DNA of 64,000 nucleotides from Varroa destructor (Eukaryota; Arthropoda; Arachnida; Mesostigmata; Varroidae), in contig NW_019211458.1 of assembly GCF_002443255.2 (NCBI RefSeq), positions 19,113,509-19,177,508 on the forward strand, given 5' to 3'. Positions 23,450-34,420 of this stretch are shown here, one piece after another (the stretch's first letter is position 1; every line of letters begins with the position of its first letter). Under the pieces are notes generated by a model. It saw only the letters and a list, made by a program, of their open reading frames with translations. It searched no databases and was not told the DNA's origin. The position numbers were made by a program, and so were the translations under genes.

Positions 23450-24740
23450 CTTCAGTTAAATGTCCGCTAACCTACCTACTAGCGACATGTGGCGTGGCGA
23501 TCAAACAATCGCCTTCGTTCGGGCGCATTTGAATACATGAGCATAAGATGGCGACGACGTATATCAATAGTCTACTTTCTAATGAATCGAGTGTAAGTGT
23601 ACCTCTGCAAAATCGTCGCAGATAATAACACACCATATTAAAATTAGGTGCGAGAGATTAAGTAAACATGATAAGTTTGCTTAGATCATATTTAAGCAAC
23701 ATACTTACTGATACGAGTATTATTATCGTTTCCTTTCATTGATTGCTAACGTTCATTCTTTATTTATATAATTTTAAAGCTTTATTGATATAGTATGCTT
23801 TATATTATATGATTATAAATATTATATGATATAGTATGAAAATTACAAAGTAAAGGATGTCGCAGATACAGAGATAGCGTATTTATCAGGTGAACAGTTG
23901 TTCCATTAACCGTAACATAAAGTGAAAGAAATTTTAACATAAGAAACATTCTTAAGACTTTTGTCTAACTGCCAATAAATAGGCTGCTTTTTGAGTAACT
24001 ATTACAAAAGTAAAATATGCCCAAGTCAAAAGGATAACAATATCACTTTTTTTTTTCTAATTTTTAAATTTTATTTTCTATAAGATTTTAAATAACGAAG
24101 AATTTCAAAACGCAATATTCGAGAAAATCGAACAAAAGTAAGCTTCGTTGCAGCGACTTTACCGCTGAACTAAAAGCTTACTCAGCAGTAAGTCCATCTC
24201 TATGGTGATTCTAATTGCACTTTCTTTCAATTATAGTTCGAAAATTCATATTAAGAAAATCTCCTTAAAAACAACTAAGCTACGAATAATTGCCTTAATA
24301 CGTCTATAATGAATTTTCGGCCTGCAGATGGTCTTCTATTCAAGATTGTGTATGACTTAGCACACAATGCGTAGCACCCTGACACGCAAGATGCATATTT
24401 GTTACTTCCCTGGTCGCGTTGTCTAATTTATTTTCAATATGGTACGCTAAACTTGTCGAGCCTATCGAACGAACCCGTACGCTTCTAAGCATTTGGCTGC
24501 TTCTCTGCCCTGCATTGGCTTAAGACGCCTGCTTTTGCTAAAGCACGAAACGCCACTAGATTCTCATCGGCCTCGATAGCTGCAGCATTTCAAGTGTAAG
24601 GGCAATTCTCCGCTTGCTGAGAGATCAGTCATTATACGATGGTTTACCTATTCCACTTGTAAAGAGGTCGTGGAACCCTTGCTATAGACCTGTGACACCC
24701 CACCTTAGCAATGAAGCACTCCTATCCGTGCTTCCGTGAC
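23450..24740. other. AT-rich stretch without a supported gene
   Basis: 23680-24300 is one of the most AT-rich parts of the window, with A/T runs and no long frame. Nothing recognisable. Confidence 0.45.
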
Positions 24741-24761
24741 TAAGTTCATCTCTACTACACA

Positions 24762-25079
24762 GTGCTCACCACCACCGAAAGATCTATTCTACCGCAGAAA
24801 CACACTGTACCAGCCGACAACTCTGCTAACACAGACAGACATTGCTACAACTGCAACCTCCATAACCTCCACAACTACCCCACCAGCGTTGTACTATTCT
24901 TTATAATCTTCTTATTCTTCTTCTGCATTTCTTCTTCGCTCCGTACCATCACGCTCTGCTTACTGGCTAGAGTCGAGTCGGGATCTATCTGGATAGCAGG
25001 TTCCGCGCCCATACAGCTATTGCACAGCTATAATGTCGATATGGCCTTCTTCCCGCTGTGTACCTCCCTAGCCTCGTAG
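24762..25079 (+). CDS. Weak candidate frame with membrane segment
   Basis: About 105 codons open, first codon GTG. The first 45 residues are polar with Thr, Asn and His, followed by a Phe/Leu/Ile-rich segment of about 18 residues that would span a membrane, then a mixed tail. It directly precedes the gene-like island at 25.1-26.1 kb on the same strand. No family is recognised. Confidence 0.1.
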   Translation: MLTTTERSILPQKHTVPADNSANTDRHCYNCNLHNLHNYPTSVVLFFIIFLFFFCISSSLRTITLCLLARVESGSIWIAGSAPIQLLHSYNVDMAFFPLCTSLAS

Positions 25080-25281
25080 GCACCCCCTTCCTCCTGGCGA
25101 CCACTGACCACTGGAGGTATCTAGCTCAGCCTAACTTTTGTGCCGGTGGATAAAGCAGCTTCCCTGGTTCCACCCTGTAGACTGATCCTCACAAGAAACC
25201 ACCCGAAAGTCGCAGGAGCTAACCACTGGCCACAAGCCGATGGGGATCGACAGTAAGTATGCTGTTGCCTTTCCATTCAAG

Positions 25282-25389
25282 GAGTCGAAGCTGAAGCAAA
25301 GCAGGAAGAGGTAGGTATGCAAGATATCCTGGTCCTCCACACGCCGGTATCCAATCTGCAACGAACGAGGCCGCTGAACGGGGGACGAT
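25282..25389 (+). CDS. Candidate exon in the 25 kb island
   Basis: The acceptor TGCCTTTCCATTCAAG ends at 25281. Only one frame after it is open: (x)VEAEAKQEEVGMQDILVLH and a further 16 residues to TGA at 25387-25389. A strong internal donor, GAG/GTAGGT, has its GT at 25311, so a 29-base micro-exon (25282-25310) is an alternative reading. Upstream, another donor (GTAAGT, GT at 25253-25254) ends a polar open stretch. The stop overlaps the ATG of the next frame. Confidence 0.22.
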
Positions 25390-25630
25390 GACGACACAGG
25401 GGCGCTGGACAGGGAGTGCGATCACGTATTCACGACGACACCAACGTGAGCATTACTGTCGACTTTTCTTACAATATCTTACCTTCCTGCTTTCTATAGC
25501 CGTCACCATGAGCAAGCACCCCCAGCCTCTAAGCATGACTAGCATGAGTACGCCTACTAGATTTCATATAACCACAGTTCCCAGCCCAGAACCTTTGCTT
25601 GACCCTAAAGTCCCCTTTCAGTTTGTCTAA
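25388..25630 (+). CDS. Candidate small gene with 54-base mini-intron
   Basis: ATG at 25388. The frame reads MTTQGRWTGSAITYSRRHQ and meets CAAC/GTGAGC (GT at 25446-25447). A pyrimidine-rich stretch ends in TTTCTATAG (AG at 25498-25499), followed by CCGTCACCATGAGC, then 43 codons rich in Pro, Ser, Thr and Met to TAA. The putative intron is 54 bases, a typical short arthropod intron. It is divisible by three with no stop, so spliced and unspliced forms share the frame. The internal ATG has an ideal CACC context and could itself be the start after a non-coding first exon. No family is recognised. Confidence 0.3.
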   Translation: MTTQGRWTGSAITYSRRHQREHYCRLFLQYLTFLLSIAVTMSKHPQPLSMTSMSTPTRFHITTVPSPEPLLDPKVPFQFV

Positions 25631-25812
25631 CTTAAAGCGCGCATACATCGCGCAAAGCCGAGAAGCCGCCTCGATGGTCAGCTTGGTCGCTCTGCAAGTG
25701 CTTTGCTGGCGAGAGGCCGAGAGCTCGCGACTTAAGACTGTTTTGCTCTTTACTCTATCCTAATGCGACGGCGTGTCTTCGCGGTGGCTGCGGCCCCTTG
25801 GGAGGTGACTTA

Positions 25813-26061
25813 ATGCAACTTAATACCCGCGAAACGGCCAGACAAGGAGCCAAGCAGGCCGTAGTCGACTTGCTAGCAATGTTGAGTCGTTGCAGCAGCA
25901 ACAGCAGTTCTACTGCTATAACTTGGCTGAGGGAATTGACTTGCTTGCCTTCTTCAGTTGCCCTTTATCCAAGTTACTCTCAAGAAGTTCTTACATCTTC
26001 CTGTTCTCTAGCTACTATCGCTCTACGGAGTAAATTGGGAGGCGAAAGGGAGAGTTTGTAA
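25813..26061 (+). CDS. Candidate ORF, unknown product
   Basis: ATG-initiated, 82 residues, on the same strand and 180 bases after the mini-intron candidate. It begins MQLNTRETARQGAKQAVVDL, an amphipathic helix-like stretch, then a Ser/Asn run and a Ser/Leu-rich half with three cysteines, ending GGERESL. A short ATG frame just upstream (25763) runs into GGGAG/GTGACT. No homologue is recognised. Confidence 0.14.
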   Translation: MQLNTRETARQGAKQAVVDLLAMLSRCSSNSSSTAITWLRELTCLPSSVALYPSYSQEVLTSSCSLATIALRSKLGGERESL

Positions 26062-26069
26062 TGCGGATC

Positions 26070-27110
26070 TAGTACACAGAAATCCAAGTCTCATTACGCC
26101 CCGACAACAGATCCCCTTCGTAAGTTACAATCTACAGTTAACGAATGACAAACACGCTTGACTTTGTCGATAGAACGGCGAACCACTAAGTTAACAGAGC
26201 TACTAAGATTTACATACATATATCTAAGAAAAACATGTAGTAGATGAGCAGGATATCCTGCAGTACTCACTATGACAATAAATCGACGGATATGGCCGAT
26301 TATATATTATCTGAATGGATCACGACAGATCACCTTCAGCACTTCGGGTTCTACGAGCGGAGCTATAGTTCATGACAGTAGCACGACAGGATGTGACGAC
26401 ATATCGGCATTATTGTGAACAGCGTGTTGATAGTTAATCATTTACGGTAAGGAAATGATCTTTTTCTACTTAGACTTGCATATATCTACATAGATATAAG
26501 GGTCAATATAGATTATAGATTTTTATATTTGCGGCCGTCTGCTGTTTACGGCAGTCACGTATATCGGGATAAACGATCATACATGCTAGATGGACCTTTT
26601 GACGCCATCTGTGAACGTTCTTTGACTAGTATAGCAAGTGCATAGGATGTTCCTAGAAAGAACGCAGTCATCTTTTCATCCTAGGGCTGAATCCGTTCTA
26701 GTCAGATAATCCGTTAACGATCAGCGCCTGCACACTTCGGTGATACGCTCAGTAGATGTCCTGCGGTTTCTTTTTTGCTTACAAAGACAAAACGAAAAAC
26801 ACCTAGGCACACGTGAAGCAACAACGAAATCGGGAACAGCAGCATTACCAGCTGAGGCAGAAATCAGGAAAAGGAGGATCAGCAATGAGACGACGGATGG
26901 CCAAGGAAGTACAATAACACAGCGAATATTCATCGCGATACCGGTGGGGTTCGGTTAGCCATCATGTCTTTGCCTCTGCTGGGTTGGGCTGGGTTGGACT
27001 GTGTGTCGTTGGTACCAGTCTATGTAAGTAGACCTTATATGGACAGACATGCAACCCCACCATTCATGGCAGCGGCAGTCCATTATCGATGACAATAAGC
27101 CAAAGAACTG
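26070..27110. other. No supported gene
   Basis: AT-rich from 26100 to 26700. A short plus-strand frame at 26740-26958 begins with a real ATG but has no recognisable product. Contains the G-rich tandem at 26978-26997. Confidence 0.4.
26978..26997 (+). repeat. G-rich 10-base tandem duplication
   Basis: GCTGGGTTGG twice in tandem. Three GGG runs and GG pairs spaced by TT and CT could fold into a two-tetrad G-quadruplex. Confidence 0.7.
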
Positions 27111-27116
27111 AGTTAG

Positions 27117-27395
27117 ATGGGTGATGATTCTTCCCGCTTCATCCCGACTGGCCAGACATGCAAGAGTTCATCGGCGAAGGAGTCCCCTGAGCACAGACCT
27201 GCCGTCGGGCCTTTCTGGGCATTCTTGTTTATGCTAGTGGCACCAGCTTGCCAGTTGCCCACTCGCTCGTCTCGTTTCAGGAAAATGACCATTCGCTCCA
27301 CCCAACTAGCTTGTGTGTATAGTCGTCCTACCCAAAAGACATACCTGCTCACCCAAAGGCTCACTGTGCCCCTTGATCGCCCCCCAAACGTCTAA
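27117..27395 (+). CDS. Weak candidate frame on a bidirectionally open segment
   Basis: Plus-strand frame of 92 codons, opposite a minus-strand frame of 83 codons (27113-27364). The plus peptide has a Cys/Pro-containing hydrophobic middle and an Arg-rich part; no domain. Two opposite open frames of similar length mean at most one is real, and both may be chance. Confidence 0.08.
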   Translation: MGDDSSRFIPTGQTCKSSSAKESPEHRPAVGPFWAFLFMLVAPACQLPTRSSRFRKMTIRSTQLACVYSRPTQKTYLLTQRLTVPLDRPPNV

Positions 27396-27790
27396 TGCCA
27401 TCTTCCTTTCATCGTACTGTATGGCTCAGTCAGTCTGGCTGGCTCTCTCACAGGGCACGAGTCTTGCTGTTGCTAGGCTTGTGTGCGTATTGTTTGTACA
27501 TCTTGTAGATAAACATTATCATGCCTAGTAGCTACAGAACTATAGCTGGCAGGCGCAGGATATGCGAAAAAGGGTGTCGGGAACGTTGGGCTGTTGGACT
27601 GCCCCGTTATTGTGAGAGACATAAGCTATAGGCAAGACCCTTGAAAGAAGAAAAACTATATGTTAGTTTGCCAGAGGCGACGAGGCTTTGTCCGCTCGGT
27701 CCTCGCGTCTTTATTCTGTCTTGTGGAGCCAAGCAGCACGTGACCAAGTGTAAGCGTGAAGGAGAGTTTAAGCCCGCGAGGACGTCGGCT

Positions 27791-28111
27791 TTAACTTTTA
27801 TATTGAATCAACGTTACTCCTGCCTGCTGCTTCAAGTGTTTTACTGTTTGTACATGCATAGCCGTTGTTACTGTTGGAGCCGACACGAAACCCTTCCTCG
27901 CCTCAGCTATGACTTGGCGTCTCTCAGAGACGCGCTCGCACCATGTCGACCGAGGAACTGACACGCCTGTGATGCACGCGTACGTACACAAAACACCAGC
28001 TAGAAAAAGCGTCGAAAGACAAGAAGGCAAAGAGAACAGAAAGATACTCGCCGTTTGAGCAATAGCAGCAGGCCACCGTGATGCTACGGAGCAAGAATTG
28101 TTAGATGACAT
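27791..28111 (-). CDS. Candidate ORF with hydrophobic segment
   Basis: ATG-initiated on the minus strand, 106 residues. Residues about 14-50 form one or two hydrophobic segments (Ala/Ile/Leu/Phe with CTYAC), consistent with a membrane anchor or signal sequence. The rest is basic and Val/Thr-rich. The plus strand is also open for 106 codons across most of this interval (27641-27961). No family is recognised. Confidence 0.13.
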   Translation of the reverse strand: MSSNNSCSVASRWPAAIAQTASIFLFSLPSCLSTLFLAGVLCTYACITGVSVPRSTWCERVSERRQVIAEARKGFVSAPTVTTAMHVQTVKHLKQQAGVTLIQYKS

Positions 28112-28267
28112 TACATAGCGTCAGCAGATAGGGTTGCAGTAGAATTGGCGTTTGCAATGAGCTAGCCGCAACTTGCTGCCCATCGAAGGTAATCTGGTAC
28201 TCGGAAAGGCCTCTTATAGCGGTATCGACGAGAGGCAGCCGTTACCATTCAACCCGCCAACACTCAC

Positions 28268-28444
28268 TTGATGGAGTGACCAGCGGCCGCATTTGGCCGG
28301 GCTATCAGTGACACCCCGAGTCGCCGACATCGAGTAAAGATTGGCCGCAGCACAGGCTAACCGCCGGTAGCGGCTCGTCCTCATCAGGAGCCACACGCCC
28401 CAACGCGCCCCGCACCCCGTCACCACATGGGGGAAGTCAGTCAT
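28268..28444 (-). CDS. Candidate initial exon, GC-rich
   Basis: ATG at 28444 (minus) opens 59 codons that reach a CAA/GTGAGT donor (GT just below 28268) exactly in phase zero. The DNA is much more GC-rich than its surroundings. The peptide begins MTDFPHVVTGCGARWGVWLL and is Arg/Ala-rich with several cysteines. The frame stays open for another 17 codons past the donor. No domain is recognised; a GC-rich promoter-proximal exon or a decayed transposon piece are alternatives. Confidence 0.2.
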
Positions 28445-28534
28445 AAATCACAATCAGCGGGTTCTTTTCGTTGCCTGCGTGTGGGGTCGCACAGAAATGA
28501 CTCTACCCGAGCTCCGTTCCAGCTAGATCGTCTT

Positions 28535-28618
28535 TTCCCAAGAGATCCCGTTCTTGCCTTTAGAGCGAAGTCCTTAGAGTCCGTTGGCGCTGATCTTTAG
28601 CTCTGACCACCTACGCTA
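28535..28618 (-). repeat. Possible tRNA-like relic, minus strand
   Basis: TAGCGTAGGTGG (minus, forward 28607-28618) matches the A-box consensus at 11 of 12 positions. It is followed by CAGAGC and a GCGCCAACGGACT stretch reminiscent of a tRNA anticodon arm. No standard B box or closed cloverleaf is visible. It may be a degraded SINE head. Confidence 0.15.
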
Positions 28619-28619
28619 C

Positions 28620-31600
28620 CGACGTCCGGAAGTAAACGACCAGTGGTCAGGAGTAACAGGGTAATGGCACGTCGACGCAAACAGCAGGCCGTCCAGAGTA
28701 CTGGAGACCACTGTTATGCACTGGGAAAGAACCGTTACACTAGTATCTGAGGAATATAGAAATCGGATGAAAAGAGGACTTTTTGAGTGCAAGCACATCG
28801 CCATCGTGTGGTCGCACGAGCCTCACCCGGGGTGAAATCCTGGTGGCATTTTCTTAGTGAGTTCATCGCAGCCCTTTACAAACAGTTGCTAGCTCAGCGC
28901 GGTAAAACAGAAGGCCAACTTGTACACAAGCTTTATGTATGTAAGCACAATAGGTTGCTGCGTCTTTTCGATGGCCTTCTAAAACTGTGGCTGCATTGAT
29001 ATTCAGTCTGCTGGTGTGAAATTTATTGCCTTCACTTATCGGGCTTAACACTTTTAACGGGCTTCACACGGCACTTAACAGTTGTAAATGAAATAATTGA
29101 ATTCCCAGTAAATACTCAAACGGTATCCAATCGAAAGATGCAAGAGTCATAGGAATATCGATACTTTTTTCGGGTTTTTATTGCCACTTTCTTTAATGAA
29201 CTATACATAAAAATAAACCTTTCCATACTTCTGCCTTAACTAACCATTGTTGAGCCCGTATATCAAAACCTGCAACTGGCCTGTCTTCTATATATTACTT
29301 CAGGCTTGCTAAGCTGCGTCAAACGGATCGTATTCAATGTTTTATATATTCGACAGTCTGCCTACTTGGCACTTTCAAAATCAATTTCGTGCCGCTCTTT
29401 CATTACGAGTTCGGAACAACACCGGCTAATGATGGGCCGCAATTAGTGGGTCATGGAGGTAACACGGAATTTTAATATTTATTCCGCAAACGACATTACC
29501 ATCGTTTGAACCATTGTATTTGCAACCATATATATAAAGCTGAACCTAGTGATTTCTGCCGACGTTACTTAGACAAAGGCCCCAAAACTGAAGGCCCATG
29601 TAGACATCTAACACATTATGGATTAGAGCCTCAAAATCCTATGTTCAAAAATTCGGCACCCTAATGGTAGTTGAATGCTAATATTACGTTAGTAAATTTT
29701 ATAGGTTTCAGATCGTAGATTCTGTCGTTTGCTCACTGCTCGATGTTATAATATGCAAACCCAGTGCAGCGACTTCGGATGGCACATTCGGTTAATAGAA
29801 GAGTACATGCCCACTAGTAGCCATTTTCCGTTCGTATGTTTGCATCGAGTGACGGCAGCACCTAGTGCCCTTAATCATATTTTGAGTGTCCTAGTCAATT
29901 CAAATCTGATCGATATATTGCATATAGATATATATCCAAAGTTGAATTTAGGTTTTTTTTTGTAAATTATGTATAATATGACCTAATTCCAGATTAACAA
30001 TGTAAAATATGCACTGTTATTGCACAGCCATTTGCAGGCTAACCCCAATATGATAAAAATCGTCTTATATATCAACTAGTACCTGTGTAAGTTCATGCCG
30101 ATTTTCCTTACTTACCTTGGCTCGGTCACGGCTAGCTAGAACGCGGTTTGTCTATCTATATCTACAATAGAATCGTAAGCATTTAATAAGGCTTTTATAG
30201 CTTTATTCAAATCCGATCTTCTATCGCTGCAGATAATACCCGAGAAGAATGGAGATCATAATTTACGTTTTAAATTATTTTTTTAATTCCGAAAAGCTCA
30301 TTTGTAAACTGCCTGACAAAAATGAATAAAACTCACACGCGTGTATTTCCAGAAAAAAAAAATATAGTTTTTGCCAGACTGCCGATGAGATACGGTGTCT
30401 CTGCGAATACTTGGCAGTTACCAAACGCACTGTCCTAAAATAGTAAAAGTTTCTTCTATCATAGAAAGAAAACTTTGATCTCGAGGCTAGGATGTGGGTG
30501 AGTTATGGAAGCCTTTACAAAACTAACAACAGCGCTCATCGATGGAACCCACATCTTTTGTTAAAAGAAGTTGATAGCGCTCATGGTGTAGCCAACGAAG
30601 CCGTTCTGATACAACTGTATACCAACAGATGCATCAAATGTTCGAAATTTAGATGTTTCACGAGCCAAGCTATCGTCATGTGAAGCAGCCAATATAAGAA
30701 TATAGCGCGGAAAATTTAGCAGATTTATTTCTTTCGTGAGCGGACCGTGTCCAGAATGGCTGTTCGCCAAAAAGCAATGGACAATAACCTGAGTAGTGTT
30801 CTCCAGATAACTCTGTAGCATTACTTCCTACCCTCAAGAAGATTATGCTTTGGACCTGGTGCGAGTAAAACATTATGTCCCAGTAAAAACCATTTTGACA
30901 TGACAGAATAAAATAGGCAGAGCCAATACTTCTGCCCCAGAAGGCGACAGGATGAATAGATAAATTAAGGATCGCTATTGATCGAAAAAATTTTTCTTCG
31001 AACATAATTTGTGTCCTTTTGAAATACTGGAGTTTGGAAGAGACGTTCTATCTTGCTTACAAGATAACCCTAAGGTCGTTTCATCAAGCAGTGTATCACC
31101 TGTGAAACAATGTATCGATAGCATGGATGCCGTTTTTTACCGTTTAGAATTTATCAAATATATATACATAGAAATGTATGTGCGGCTATTATTTGTTGTC
31201 TAAAATTCACATATCAGCCCACTTATTCAAAAGCTGAACTGAAAGAACGAAGTAAACTAGCACATGTATCATTCAACTTGATTTCCAATCTTCACTGTGC
31301 GGCAACGGACTGAAGTGCACTCAGGTAAACTTCCTTTGGGGGTAAAACTTGCCGTCAGACGTTTACCCAGAGAAGAGTCTCTGTGTGTACCTATCTGTAA
31401 ATCCTTCCCGTCAACGGAGCGTGATTTTCAACGACCGGCCGTCTAAGTACACCGCGCCCACTCTGAAGCGTCTCTCAGTAAATCCACCGCCTGTTGAGAT
31501 TCTGTCGTCTGGAACATACAACCTATATAGAAACTCTGCCACTGCATTAATGACACTCCCCTTGTCAATATAATGTTAACTTACGAGAAGATATAATATA

Positions 31601-32240
31601 AAGCTTTCATATCTGAAGCGTCAAAGCATTTGAACTTGAAAGGTAAGTTTCGCAGAAACAGATTAGAGGCTTATTGATCCAGTGAATAGTTACAAGCTGT
31701 CCCACACAGTTGATGTTCGGCCAGGTGCACAGTGAGGCCTTTGCATGATATAGTGCGTAATTTCAACTTCTGACATGAGAAATGAACCAACTATAACAAA
31801 CAATTAGAGTACGATTACAAAGAGGTAGTAGACTATCTGGACAAAATATCATTCCATTTTGGTAATAAACACACAGTACACATATGTTCGTACAGCCATC
31901 TGGCGTAGATATATAATTAAGTTTACGCAGTTACGAAGTTAGATTACACGGGGACCTTAACAAGTAAGGTTCATTAGGCGATGAGCATTGCTTTTGATTA
32001 CAGACTTAGCGACGTCGTTATATGGTGTCAAACTGCTGAGAAAGGGATAGAAAAAGAGAGACCATTCAATCTCCAAAGCTAGCCTTCCAGCTGAAACCCC
32101 ACCTCCAGGGAAAAAGCGTTTGTGAGCGCTTGCCTCGACGCTTTTCTGGGCCTTACACCAACACTACACGCGAACTCAGGAAGGAAGACATTAGCCATCC
32201 TTCGATCGTACGGAACTTACTCATGAGGATTGTCCGACCG
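28620..32240. other. Long stretch without a supported gene
   Basis: Overlapping short frames on both strands near 28790-29050 and 30490-31000 (the latter 109 codons on the minus strand, non-ATG start) have no recognisable product. 29100-30480 is AT-rich. Intron or intergenic DNA. Confidence 0.4.
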
Positions 32241-32247
32241 ATGCGTC

Positions 32248-32310
32248 TAGCGCAGTGGCTGCAGCGTTAGTGAAACTGCTACTCACTTGACGAGCAAACG
32301 TTACCACTGA
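32248..32310 (+). repeat. Possible tRNA-like relic, plus strand
   Basis: TAGCGCAGTGGC (32248-32259) matches the A-box consensus at 11 of 12 positions and is followed by GCAGCGTTAGTGAAACTGCT and a CTCACTTGACGAGC run, a layout seen in tRNA-derived SINEs. The B box is not recognisable. Confidence 0.15.
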
Positions 32311-32484
32311 GCCTTTTCCTTCACCGAAAGGTGGAAGCGTGCAGCGGGAGAAGACAGGCTCTTTCTCGACTGATGTTCATTCGTCCAAACTGCCTTAGAA
32401 TCAACCCGCCTCGAGCAAGCTACAGCAGTCGCGGCAAGGGAGCCACTACCGACTGAGGGCGCCGGCATCGCTAATCGCTTTGAA

Positions 32485-32657
32485 ATGAACCACTACCATC
32501 TCCAGCTCCGCCACGAACAGCTGATGGCTAAAGCGGATGGGGACGGCATAGCCATCGGACCCGGCCTCCTCCATCCCGGAAAAGGAGAGCCCCCTATTCT
32601 AGCTAGGACTCCTCGCCGGGTTCGTCGGAGCCTGCCGACTCGGAACCGCGGGCATTG
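32485..32657 (+). CDS. Candidate initial exon
   Basis: ATG at 32485 opens a frame that reaches CATTG/GTATGT (GT at 32658-32659) after 57 codons plus two bases. The peptide begins MNHYHLQLRHEQLMAKADGD, continues Gly/Pro-rich and ends Arg-rich (a TPRRVRRSLPTRNRG stretch), all in a GC-rich patch. If unspliced the frame runs on for 86 codons through the hairpin at 32671-32721. An overlapping minus-strand frame (32599-32916) is also open. No family is recognised. Confidence 0.2.
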
Positions 32658-32670
32658 GTATGTTTACATA

Positions 32671-32721
32671 GAAGAGCAGACGCGTAGACGAAGCTTGGCT
32701 TCGAGCACACGTCTGCTCTTC
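32671..32721 (-). repeat. Near-perfect 51-base hairpin
   Basis: Arms 32671-32694 and 32698-32721, 24 bases each, separated by a three-base loop. Twenty of 24 positions are complementary in DNA. Read as RNA from the minus strand, two of the four mismatches become G-U pairs, leaving a single two-base internal bulge. Because of the symmetry both strands encode nearly the same peptide (EEQT..RS.ASSTRLLF). Confidence 0.75.
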
Positions 32722-32759
32722 CGTGCTTTGGTTGCCAGCAAGTAACCCATCGACTTCCG

Positions 32760-34400
32760 GTGACGCAACTGATAGATGAATATAACAATAATGGATTAAT
32801 GCGTCCGTCAGGCGAGACAGGCAAATGCGTGGCTTGCCGTGCCTATAATAACGACTAGTAACCGATCGGGTGAAGAACGACGAACAACGAAAAACATGAA
32901 ACGCTCCATGGAACACGCTTTGTTCGTGAACCCCTCACGACATCCTCCAGTGAGGGCACATGCTGGTTGTTAATGCCCCAGTTGCTGAGCGGCGAAGAGC
33001 GCGGCCAACTATTTTAGCCTGTTATACGATTCTGTGTGTGTGATGTTGAATAAATGGTATTATGCTTCCTAACAGAACATCGGTAGAAACAACGTCCAAT
33101 ACGTGATTTACTCAATTATACCTTATCGTATTTGAATACATTGAAAGCTAGAAACAGGAGACAGCAGACGAGCGGAACATGAATGAAATATAGATAGTTT
33201 AAACGACGATCCAGTCCTGACAGTGATTAAGAACCTGGTTTCATTAGTGATATCCGTGATAAGTGCTTGAGCTGAGGGCTAGACGCCGCCGTCCCTTTTG
33301 TTGTTATTGATTTTTCAACATTAGTTCTCACTATAAAAAGATTTTTTTATATTTTCGGTAGAATTGTGTTGGGCCGATAGACAAACTATACGCAAATAAT
33401 ATTGCTTAATGTAGCTCCACTCTATTACAGCGCGTAGATCTGTGACCGTAGCTAGACCAAATAATTGTTTGAGAAAAGCCTTAATCATCTCGGTGACTTC
33501 ATAAAGGGCATATAATTTGTGTACTTAATGTCCCAATTTAAAATTGTTCCAAGTATTTCTATTTTCATTCCCTGCTAGTGTGATTGCAACGGCCCTCTAA
33601 ACGTCAAAGTCAGAGTGGGAACGAGCGGCATGGATTGAAAAGTAAACGTGGATGCTGCCCTCCTGTCTGTTTGTTTCTCGCTACTTCGACATTATTGACT
33701 GTTACTACAGATCCCGTGGAGGGCAACCAGTGGCACTGTCAGCAAGCCAACGTATCACATATAGGTATAGGGCATCACCAATATCGAGCAGCAGAAATGG
33801 CAATTTAAGTATTTCATAAATTTAAGTGACGACAGGTAATCAGCCGAGGATAGCTAGACGTTGGTCCATTACTTTTAATAGGTCATTATTTCAAGCTCAC
33901 GTACTAACGAAGCTGAGCAAATTTCACGATGGATGGTATGCTTCTTGTACATAGACTCGGGAAGCCTAGGTGCTGCTCAAACCAATGAAAACCCTAAGTT
34001 CCCGAATACTTTTGTTTAGTTCCCTCAATTCCTAATGAATTCCTGATCCAAACAACACTCTCGTTTTTGGGAAAGAGGAACTATTTAATTATTGTGCGTA
34101 GGTAAGTTAACATACGTTATTTTCTTTGGATGAACCGGAACAAGTATTGAACCTATGCCGTATCCAAACCGTTACGTGTCAAAGCTGTCTCTTTCGTGAG
34201 CAATTATCTATTATCAGTTGACTTGCAAACATTGTCAATGAATGATGACTGATAATTATTTAGTCTACTAGTACTCCATGAATTTTAACTAGGCAAAAAT
34301 CATTTTCTTTTAAAGTGTTTGTTATCGGTTTCTTCTAAAGCCCCTGTGTGCTAAACACGATTACTACGTTGCTTCGAAATGAGATTAGCGAATCGTTAAT
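32760..34400. other. No supported gene
   Basis: A short plus-strand frame at 33584-33808 lacks an identifiable start. The remainder is AT-rich with no repeats of note. Confidence 0.4.
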
Positions 34401-34420
34401 TAGATAGTTTTTTTTTCTTC

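Noticed and set aside
28360..28395. CTGATGAGGACGAG on the minus strand, hammerhead-like
   Set aside because: The second conserved box (GAAA) and flanking stems are absent.
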